From contig CM065885.1 of assembly GCA_033439255.1 (NCBI GenBank), positions 2,294,001 through 2,358,000 on the forward strand: 64,000 bases of DNA. The letters run 5' to 3'. Positions 54,560 to 64,000 of this stretch are shown piece after piece. The DNA comes from Hericium rajendrae (lineage: Eukaryota; Basidiomycota; Agaricomycetes; Russulales; Hericiaceae). The translations under genes were made by a program, and so were the position numbers. The stretch's first letter is position 1; the number at the start of each line of letters is the position of its first letter. The notes beneath the pieces are model-generated. The model was not told the origin of the DNA. It saw only the letters and a list, made by a program, of their open reading frames with translations, and searched no databases.

Positions 54560-57500
54560 GTTCAGCCGCACTCGTTCCCCGCCTTTTCCAGGTCTTCGCC
54601 GCTCTCCGTCGCCCATTCACCCCTTCCCCGCCTCGAAAATACCCCCAAACGCGCCCCATTCCGACGCGAACGGCTGAAAACGAGTCCCCTCCCCTGCCGA
54701 CCGCAAACCACGCCCTCCGACGACCGGAAATGGCGACGACCACCGACCGTACGAAGATGACGCGGAATGCGCGGGAAATGCTCCCCGTCGCTCACTCGAA
54801 CTTGACGATGACGCCCTCGGGCCTCGGCGCGGGGCGAACGGCGCATGTAGCGGCGGACGCGGGGAAAGAGAATCCATGGACCAGCCACGCGCAAGACCAC
54901 CCGGAATGCGCGCAAGTGCGCATGCGACGACGAGCTGCATCTCGGAGACAGGATCCAAGCACCGCGCGCGCCTCGTACTTGACGATGACGCCCTTCGTGT
55001 CGTCCTTCGGCGCACGAGACATGGAAAGCGGGGCAGGGCGAGAACACGCGAGGACTGCGAGTCAGACAAGGTGAGCTCTCACCCATCCTCTCATGTCTAA
55101 AAGACTGACCTGCGACATCCCGCCACAGAATGCGCCAGTCCAGCGGACGCGGAGTCATACGCATCTTCACGTCGCGTTCGGTCCTTCTGTCGCAGTGTCG
55201 GGTCGAGCACCTTGTCGCAGCGATGGCGGTTCCAGGGCCGGAAAGGCGACTGCGCCGCTGGGATTCGACAGACGTGACCAGAAGGCCGCGACGGCGATAG
55301 GGAGGGAATGAAGGCGACGGGAGCGCGGGGACGCTAGGATCCACGAAGGTAAGTAAATTATCTTGCCAGCAACGTAGACCTTACATTGACAAGCCGCGAA
55401 GACCAGCGCGAGCGCGCTCGGGCGACGACGGCGACGTGAAAACCGCGGGGAGAATGGGAGGCATACGGGAAAGCGACGAACGAGACGGAGATGAGACGGC
55501 TCCCACGCACTGCGCCGCCCAGCGCCAGCCTCGGTGCGCTATCGATCGCGAGAAGCAAAGACAGCAGATCACTCGCCGCGGGGCATTGGAGATTGCAAGG
55601 ACTGCATCGAAAAGCGAGTGTCTAGGGCCGCTGTGAGTCTCAGGCAGTCTCGGCTCATTCCAAGGCAAACTGACTTACCGGCAGCTCCAAGGCCCGGCAC
55701 AACTCCCGCAACAAAGAAACTCGTCGGGCTGCGCCCGATCAACGCAGCGTGGGACGTGAGCATCGACGGGAACCGTCGTCGCTCACATCGAAAGCCTTGC
55801 TCTAATGACGTGCTCGCCGCTCGGCGCGGGCCCTGAATCCTGGAAATTTGGACGCGGGAAAGGGCTTCTCTGGAGGTTACAGTGAGTCCGACTTTGCTTC
55901 GGCTAATTTGAATGGAAACAGACTTACAGAATTACCAGAAACACAAAAAGCGGGTATACAGGTATCACGGGACATTGCAAACCCGTCCATCCTGCCCAGA
56001 CGCACGCAGAAAGGCTTAAAACGCCACTCAGCGTCAACGCAAGATCAACGTGTACCGGCCCAATCGCGACGTACCGACAATCGTCATCCACAAGGCAGAG
56101 GCGCGCTGGGCTTCGCCCAGCCGCGCGGTGACGTCGTCAGCGTCGGATTGACGCTGACATCGATAGCTTACCCTTCCAGTGGTCGTTGCCGCTCGCCGCG
56201 GGGGCCTGAGACTCAGAATTTTGGAGGAACTAAACCCTGTTTTCGAGTGCTGGGTGAGTGCAGATTCGATCCGGCTAATTCGCATCGAAATAACACACCA
56301 GCAAGCCCAGATTCGCGCGCTGGGCTTCGCCCAGCACGCGGCGCCGTGCAACGTCGACTGCGACTCCGTAGCCTTGACCTTCGAGCACGCTCGCCGCTCG
56401 GCGCGGGCCTCGGACTCCTGGAATTCCGGTGCTTGAACGTGATGTTCTGCAAGGCCAGGTCAACACCAGGAAACGTCGACTGAATGCAGTCAAAACGCAC
56501 TTACCAGGACGCGAAACACGCCCGCGAAGGCGAACGGCGGGCTCCGCCCGCCTCCGTCGCAAGCGACGTGAGCGTCGGTCTGACGCTCACTCCGTGTGCC
56601 TAGTCCTAAGGACGTGGACGCTGCTCGCCGCGAGGCCTGGGGCCCAGAAATTTGAAGCGAAAAATGCGCATTCTGGGAACCTAGTGAGTTACAGTCTGGT
56701 TCGGCTAATATCACGCTAGAAAACTTACCAAACGGCCTCGCGCAGGCACTAGAGCGCGTCCCCGTGACATGGGTCGGCGGGCTGCGCCCGCCTCTCGCAC
56801 CTGCGCGACTTCAGCGTGGACGGAGAGCCGTCGACGCCGACTTCGCTGCTTTAGCCTGCGAGCGTGCATACCGCTCGGCGCGGGCCTCGGACTCCTCGAT
56901 TCACAGCGTCAAAATGCGAGGTTCTGCAAGCCCAGGTGAGCTCCAGGAAACCTCGGCCGAACACAGTCGAAACCTACCTACCAAGCTGCGAAACACGCCC
57001 GCGAAGGCGAACAGCGGGCTCCGCCCGCCTGCGTCGTGTGCAATGTGAGCGTCGATCGGACGCTCACGCCGTATGCTTGGTCATATGGGCGTGGGTGCTG
57101 CTCGCCGCGAGGCCTGGGGCCCAGAAATTTGAAGCTGAAAAAACACTTTCTGGAAGCCTGGTGAGTTACATCCTGGCTCGGCTAATATCACGCTAGAAAA
57201 CTCACCAAACGGCGTGGCGCAGACGCCAAAACACTTCAACGACATCGCCCGCAAGTGGATCGGCGGGCTGCGCCCGCCTCCCGCGCACACCCTACATCAG
57301 CATCGACAGAGACCCGTCGATGCTGATGTCGCAGCTTTAGCCTATCAGCGTGCATACTTCTCGGTGCGGGCCTCGGACTCCTGGAATCCCGGTGCTAACA
57401 CACAGTGTTCTGCAAGCACAGGTGAATGCCAGGGACCCTCGACTGAATATGCCGAAACGCACGTACAAGGACGCGAACCCCACCCGCGAAGGCGAACGGC

Positions 57501-58200
57501 GGGCTCCGCCGGCCTTCGTAGTGTGCGACGTGAGCGTCGGTCCGACGCTCACGCCGTATGCCTAGTCATATGGCGTGGACGCTGCTCGCCGCGAGGCCTG
57601 GGGCCCAGAAATTTGAAGCTGAAAAAACACTTTCTGGAAGCCTGGTGAGTTACAGTCCGGTTCGGCTAATCTCGTGCTAGAAACTCACCGGACCGTGCCC
57701 AATAGGTGCTGGAATGCGCCAGCGACATCGCCAGGAAGGGGATCGGCGGGCTGCGCCCGCCTCGGACACGCACGCGACGCCAGTGTCGACGGGCCTCCGT
57801 CGATACTGACTTCGAAGCTTTACGCTATGTTCACAGATACCGCTGGCCGCGGGGCCCTGGATCCTGGAAAATCCACAAGCAAAACTGACTGTTCTGACAC
57901 CCTGGTAAGTTCCATTTCGCCTCGGCTAATTGTCCCGGGAATACTCACCATAGGACCTTCCATGCCGTTTCCAACGCTTCTCGTGACCAGAAACAACTCC
58001 CGCAAGTGAAGACGACAGGACGGGCTACGTGCGCGCACGAAATGTCACCGTCGATGAGCCGCACGCACGTTCCGCGCTCGACACAAAGCACCTCCAGTCC
58101 GTCAACGTGACGCATGCCATAGACGACGCGCAAGGCCGGTGCCGTTGGAAATCTACGGGTCGTTACAGGTGAGCACAGCACATTGTGAACTCAAAAACAA
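54560..58200. repeat. Module array R' (inverted, diverged copy of R1/R2)
   Basis: 55,020-55,130 is the reverse complement of the 61,670-61,760 region (shared GGATGTCGCAGGTCAGTC), and 56,180-56,300 mirrors 60,444-60,560. From about 55,830 to 57,900 the modules repeat every 228-260 bp. Each contains a GGCGGGCTGCGCCCGCC-type hairpin, a second inverted repeat such as GTGAGCGTC...GACGCTCAC, a box GCTCGCCGCGAGGCCTGGGG with CCCAGAAATT, and an intron-like piece starting GTGAGT with GGCTAAT before AG. Exon-like frames read IGGLRPP and RSARASDSW repeatedly. No known protein. Confidence 0.7.
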
Positions 58201-60001
58201 AAACGTCGCACCATCACCACGTCACGAAGTGCGGTCAGACGATAGAGCGAACATCGTCAGACTGGAAGACGGCACCGTGCACTGCTGTGGACAGTCTCGC
58301 CTTCAAGCTCGACTCGCAAGCGGCCCCTTCATCGCGCGTCGACTAGGTAGGAGGCATCGCTATTATCATCGCTATCTCGCCCATTGTGGCGCGTCGCATT
58401 GGACTGCGGGAATGAATTTAACGGACAGCGGAAACGGGGGGATGGGGGCAAAAAGGCAGAGGTAATTCCCAGAGGCGAGTGCTTATATCGGCATGCACGG
58501 AGGAACACCTGTTCCTCCGTGCATCGTGCCGGGGCCTTGTCTCGGGATTCATCTTCCGCGCTCTCGTACTGTTTACGTTTGCATTTCTGGTGCCGAATTC
58601 CGATCACTTCAGGTACGTAGATTCTATTTCCGGTCCATTCGAACACCGCTTTTTGAAGGCTCTACGGACTGAGGCTCACCAGTACATAGATGTTTTGTCG
58701 TAGTTATTGAAATCCAATGCAATCCTCCTTTCTTGACTTATATAGTGTCCTTCCTTTCTTCAAAGTTCTCCTAGTAACATCTCGTAGGTGGAGACATCTT
58801 TGGCACATTGAGGATGGCCAGGCTTGGACTCTAAGTAGAGCTGGACAACTGTCCCCGAAATTTTGGGAGATGCTTGAATAATTTGTCGACTTAGATTTCG
58901 AGTGCTTGAAAAAATGCAGAGCCCGGAATACAAGCGGCTGATTTATCCTTCGCCAACAGCAGGCAAGACAAGCTCGTTAGCATTAGCGTTGCGTCGTGAG
59001 AGCAAGGACTGAACGCCGCGGCGCTGAAATCCATATCGGGCGGTCTAACTCAGCTTCGCCGCCTCGCACAGAACACCGCAAACAATGAGGCTCTCGATAG
59101 CACTATCAAACTGAGGATGAGAAGATCATCTTTATCCTATAGCAAGAGGTCAGTATCTATTTTTTTTGCAGACAAGAAACCGGAATATGCAGTCGAGCAC
59201 ACCAAGAAAGTCATCGGAAGCCTAGCCAATCCGATGCAGCGTCAAGTGTAGCCATGACGGCCGATCCACGGCTAGGTGTCCATTTCCTCCGTCGGATGGC
59301 CTGACTGATTCCCAGCTACAGAAATAGATTGTTGCCAAGCCCTTCGAGATTTGGAGCTGTCTAGAAGATGCTACTTCTCAATCCCTACTGATGATATTCC
59401 ACCTCATACTTTGAAATCTGCTCAAGGTCTCAAGATGCTTAGCATTCAGATTCTTAATTATTCAAAGCCTGAGTCCCAATTCTCTTAGAGTGATCAGCCT
59501 TCAAGACATGGATACCATGGAGGAAATCCCCGGCATCAAATTAATGAGTGACATCCTGTCGTCAAGCATGTGAGAGGCCAAGCCTAGCGTCAGAGGTCCT
59601 TACGTTGCATTCCGCTCTAGTCCGAGAAGTCAGCTTATTTGCCACGTATCCCGGAAGATCATTCCGAGTGTTTCAGGGTTGCGTCGGCCATTCACACCGG
59701 GCAACTGGTCCGTGCCCATCCATTCTGTACTTAATGGTACCCACTGCTGTCCCCCATCTCGATCCTCATCTGCGAGGCTCCCCCTTCCTCTCTCAGTTTA
59801 TTTTTCTGCTCTAATGTACGTTCGAGACAGCAATGGTATGTAATATTTATTTCTGATCTTCATTTCAGCTTACCTTTGACGTAATAGGGTAACATAAATA
59901 TTGTAGTGTTCATAGCATACCTATCCCTATCCATAGACCTTTACGGACAGATGGGTACATCGGGCGGTGGTGTCAGTGGCCATCGCGCAGGGCCCATCGT
60001 G
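58201..60001. other. Unassigned stretch between R' and R2
   Basis: No convincing gene. Around 59,010-59,150 a plus-strand frame (LNAAALKSISGGLTQLRRLA) looks coding but breaks quickly. A perfect palindrome lies at 58,494-58,523. Confidence 0.4.
58494..58523. repeat. 30-nt near-perfect palindrome
   Basis: TGCACGGAGGAACA and TGTTCCTCCGTGCA form a 14-bp stem with only CC between them. Confidence 0.85.
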
Positions 60002-63000
60002 GTTGATTAGCGAGATTGCTGGCATGGCGTGCAGGGTGATTCCGAGCGAGGGTTAGCTCTGCCGTCCCGAGATATATTAGTGCGTGTGAACAGCCCGAGC
60101 TATTTGTGAAGACGTACCATGCTGACATTTAGGATTGTGGACCTCAATATAATCTGTGGGTACTACTTATTTGTTCCGCTGGCTGACTGCTGACGGCGAT
60201 GCCATGCAAAGCCGTGCTCCTTTGCGAGCGTGTTCTGCATCCTTGTACGTGCGTTTCGACTGCGTTCGGCCGAAGTGTCCTGGTACTCACCTGGGCTTGC
60301 AGAAAACCGTGTTTTGACAATCAGATTCCAGGAGTCGGAGGCCCGCATCGAGCGGTGAGCGCATTCGGAGGTTAAGCTTATGGAGTCGCAGTCGACGTTG
60401 CACATCACCGCGTGCTGGACGAAGCCCAGCGCGCAAATCTGGGCTTGCTGGTGAGTTGTTTCACGGTGAATAAGCCAAGTCGAATCTGTACTTACCTAGG
60501 TGCTCGAAAACAGTCTCTTGTCACTCCGAAATTCTGGGGCCCAGGGCCCCACGGCGAGTGGCAATGAGCGCTCGAAGGACCACCCATCAGCGTCAGCACG
60601 TTGCTGACAACGACAACATGCAACTGGGTGAAGCCCAGCATGCCTTTGCCTCTTGGACAAAGACTGTCGGTACGTCGAGATTGGGCCAATACATATTGTT
60701 CCTGTGCTAATGCTGCGTCACTTCTTTAGCTGTTTTTGTACGCGTCTCGTCCGCGGTACATCCTATATTTAGTATTTCTGGCATCTTGGTAAGTCCGTTT
60801 ACATCGAAATTAGCTGACAAAAAGTTGGACTCACTGTGACCTCCAGAGAACCTCTTTCCCAAGCCCAAATTTCCAGGATTCAGGGCCCGCGCCGAGCGGC
60901 GGGCACGTCCCTAGGATAAAGCCTCCAATCCGGGTGTCGACGGTTCCCGTCGATGCTCACCCCCCGCGCTGCGTGCATCGGGCACAGCCCGATGTACGCC
61001 TTCGTTGCGCGCATTGTGCTGGTTCTTGCGGCAGCCGGCAAGTCACTTTCGCTTGAGATTCAATGAGGCAGACTCAGACTCACCGTGATGCCTAGAAACT
61101 CGATATTCCTTGCAGTTCGACCAACCTTCAATGCCCCGCGGCGAGCGGCCTACAGGTCCGAAGGTCTAGTCTCACATAGTGAGTGTCGACCTCCGGCTAT
61201 GCTGGTCGCAGCCTACATCCCGCAGTCCCCGATTTCCCCGCAGCATGGCGTGCGGCAGGAGAGAACTTGAACATGCGGGTGACTGGCACGTGGCGGTTTC
61301 GTCCTCGCCTTTGCAGTGCTGGAGATATACATCGGGCGCCGGATTCGTGTGCGCTCAAACTGGGGCAGGCAAGGTAAGTTCTATGTTGCTGTTAACTCGA
61401 CATTTTTGCTTACATTCGTAAATTGTAGGATTCCCTGCACTTCCGTCGCTTCCATCTGGTTCTCGTCGGCAGCATCCCCTCCCTATCGCCATCGCCGCCT
61501 TCTAGTCCCGTCCATCAAATCCCGCTGCTGCAGTCACTTTTCCCGCCTCGATACGGCCGTCGCTGTAAGAAGGCGGCATCGCGCCGGAGGGAGCGCACGC
61601 GACGTGAAGATGCGTATGACTCCGCGTCCGCTGGACCGGCACCTTCTGTTGCGGGAGATGGTAGCAGTTTGTGGATGTCGCAGGTCAGTCTTTCAGACAT
61701 GCCTGGTTGGACGGAAACTCACCTTGTCTGACTCGCAGTCCTTCTCGCATGTGGTCCGCATGCCCCGCTTCGCCGCCCTTCACCACGACAGATCTGCATC
61801 TCGCATGCTGGAGGAAAACGCCAAGGGCGTCATTGTCAAGTTCAATGCGTGCTCGGTGCCTGGATCCTGTCCCCGCGACGGAGCTTTTTGTCGTTACATG
61901 TGCGCTTGCGCACATTCCATGTTGTCTTGCTGCTGAACGGCTGGGTGACAGGGCTTGCATTTCCACGTGTTCGCCGCTGGCGCGCTGTTATTTTCGTGCC
62001 GAGGAGACGGGCGCGCAACTGACAGCGTCATCGTCAAGTTACCCGCCACGGTCAAGCTACGCTGCTGTTACCTAAAGGTAAGCGAGCTATTGTTTACTGT
62101 ATTTCGCATACTATTTGCTTACCATTCGCTTATAATTTTCGCTGCCTCGTCTGGCATTTGAGAATGTCATCATGAAGTGACCTCCCATGCCGGCTTCGCA
62201 TTCAAGCTACAAGCTGAGCCTTGGCGTGAGTGAGCTGTCCCCCATAATGCATTGTACGCTTGCTTGTAGTGCTTACGACGTGCTTATGTTTCTCAGCATC
62301 CGCTCACACCATGCCCGAGGGCGTCACCGTCAAATTACGCGCCTGCCGTCTTGATTCGAATGTACGAGGTAACGGGGCAGGGAAGGGTGAAGTGGCGGGG
62401 AAGGGAATGGTGAAGCGGCGGGGAAGGGAATGGTGAAGCGGCGGGACGCTATTGGCGGCGGCAGCAGTAAGCCCGCGACGATGGCGTGTGACGGCACGCG
62501 AAGTCTTCATGGGACCGCTGCGGAGCGGGGGGCTGTTCCAAGAGCGTCGGCCCGAGAACGCTGAAAGGGGGACACGGGACCCACAAGTCACGCTCGGCAG
62601 CATGCATTGCTGCCGTACTCCGCCACGCATCGCTCCCACCTTCAACGGGCGAACGTGAAGTTCGACCTGAGACGAGTGAAATAAGGCAGAAGAGATATGC
62701 CTCGGCCGTGCGGACAGCACCGAACAGTCAGCTGCGTGTGATGCTGCCGACACTCGTCTGTTTGGTCGGGATCAGGTTGAGGCAGGACGGCGGCGATACC
62801 ACGATGCAGTCACCCGTCGCGAAAATGGCGCGCTGCAGGCTGGAACCAGACAACCAGACGACGGCGAATTTAACTGTCTGAGCGCGCGAGTGGGGGAGCC
62901 CGACGTCCGCAGACCCGGGTTCTCCCTTTCCGAATCACGCACGGACAGCGCGCCTGATCAACAGCATGCTGACGAGACGCACTGAGGGCGTCATCGTCAA

Positions 63001-64000
63001 GTTATCTGCTACGGTGGCACCGCGTCGGCCGAGTGCTACAGCCAAGTCTAAAGCGTGAGTGATCTATCTTCCAAACGAGTCGTACAGTCGCTTACCATGT
63101 GTCTGTGTCCCTTGGTACTAGGTCACCAGTCGCCCAAGGGCGTCATCATCAAGTTACAGTTACATCCTCTGGTAATGCTGCGCTCTTCGCGTTTGCGCTG
63201 TCTGGGGCTTATGGATAGGTGATCCATTATCCATTTTATTTCGCAGATCACTTACCACTTTCTTAGGTTCCTCGGTATCCCAAGGACGTCATCGTCAAGT
63301 TATAGCCCACGGTCGGTACGCGCTCTTCGCACTCGCGCTACAGACCGAATCTACAAAGTGAGTTAGCAGTTTTCCATAAAGCGATGTATGGATTCTTACC
63401 ACGGAACCTGCCCGCTCGTTTCTCGAGGGCGTCATCGTCAAGTTATCCGTACCGTTCTTGTCGGCTTGATTTGAATGTAGAATGCGACGGGGCAAGGGGA
63501 GGGGCAAGCGAAGCAGCGGGAGGCGGTCGACGACGGCGGCAGTAAGCCCGCAAAGACGTGTGACGGCGTGCGACGTTCCCGCGAGGCTGCATGGTGTGCG
63601 AGGCACGCCGTTCCCGAGCGTTGAAGACGGGGTCACGGCTCGGAGAGCAGGCGGTGAGGTGTGCTGCCGCCGTGCGTTCCTTCCGCCCTTGAGAGGTGGG
63701 TGTGAGAGCGACGGCGGTGAACTGGGACTGAGGGCGGTGAACTGGGACTGAGAACGGCGGCTGGAGCTGGGGCGGATCGGGTGTGTGTGAGGCGCTGCTG
63801 ATGCTCGCCTTGTGCGCCTTCAGAGTCCGAGCCGGCGTGAAGGCGATCCCCTCGTGCGCCGTAATGGACGGGGATGAGGATGCTACGTGATGCTATGGGC
63901 TCGCTGTTCGCTGAGCTGGCCTCCGCCTTTCTGAATCGCGCTCACCGCTGATTCGTCGCGGCGTCGTCGTGTCGCAGGTCCTGTCCGCATCGTCGAGCAG
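60002..64000. repeat. Module array R2 (direct copy of R1, runs off the window)
   Basis: 60,002-60,064 matches the spacer at the palindrome axis and 60,058 onward matches 45,214 onward, so this is the uninterrupted target of element E. The match continues to the last base (64,000 corresponds to 49,081). GGCGTCATCGTCAAGTT-type boxes lie near 61,826, 62,026, 62,318, 62,987, 63,138, 63,285 and 63,428, in the same order as in R1. The two copies differ at very roughly one base in ten. Confidence 0.75.

Noticed and set aside
45600-58180. Bidirectional splice-donor pairs (GTGAGT...ACTTACC) as a new signal
   Set aside because: The ACTTACC part is better read as the CTTAC branch-point of ordinary plus-strand fungal introns, since an AG follows at a normal distance in most modules.
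1-64000. Helitron or Starship giant element
   Set aside because: No Rep/helicase protein, no DUF3435-type tyrosine recombinase at any border, and the element ends are inverted repeats with a target duplication.
1-64000. CRISPR arrays, rRNA genes, bacterial operons
   Set aside because: No regular repeat-spacer array, no rRNA-like stretch, and introns throughout. The DNA is fungal.

Overview
The window looks like repeat-rich nuclear DNA of a basidiomycete fungus, probably an Agaricomycete. The evidence is short GT-AG introns of about 45-70 bp, a Plavaka-type (CACTA-related) DNA transposon with the multi-exon transposase typical of mushrooms, a chromodomain Ty3/Gypsy retroelement, and pieces of ordinary fungal host genes: NAD-glutamate dehydrogenase, eIF3a, WDR48/UAF1 and adrenodoxin reductase. 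I see no intact ordinary host gene.

Region 1 (1-45,213) is a giant inverted duplication of one DNA transposon, here called element E. The axis is near 12,783. A left copy (1-12,751, running off the window) faces a right copy (12,815-45,213) across a 63-bp spacer. The right copy is complete from end to end, about 13.4 kb once a nested 19-kb retroelement is subtracted. E carries a Plavaka-like transposase, a TET/JBP-like 2-oxoglutarate/Fe(II) dioxygenase gene, two unrecognised multi-exon accessory genes and a captured, decayed piece of an NAD-specific glutamate dehydrogenase gene. The 63-bp spacer is target-site flank in reverse orientation, and an empty copy of the target lies at 60,002-60,064. 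The geometry fits an aberrant transposition that used one end of each of two sister copies. The arms have since diverged. The left arm alone has a 3.3-kb insertion (3,288-6,596) and an extra 151-bp tandem unit. The right arm alone has the retroelement. Each arm has its own small lesions.

Region 2 (17,357-36,361) is the nested LTR retroelement, a chromovirus on the minus strand. It has two LTRs of about 590 bp that differ at about three positions, a 5-bp target duplication, gag, pol with a C-terminal chromodomain, and an extra 3' coding region. It carries three younger insertions: two related AT-rich TIR elements of about 3 kb in opposite orientation (X1, X2), and a 764-bp MITE in one LTR that holds two tRNA-like Pol III promoter pairs.

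Region 3 (45,214-64,000) is a repeat mosaic. A long array of exon-intron-like modules occurs at 45,214-49,081 and again as a direct copy at 60,002-64,000 (spacing about 14.9 kb), with a diverged inverted copy at about 54,560-58,200. Between the first two arrays that face each other lie fragments of three host genes: eIF3a (broken, partly duplicated), WDR48 (nearly whole but missing its C-terminal domain) and the first exon of adrenodoxin reductase, fused tail-to-head. No rRNA, canonical tRNA gene, CRISPR array or centromere-type satellite was recognised. Coordinates of multi-exon genes are by eye and may be off by some bases.
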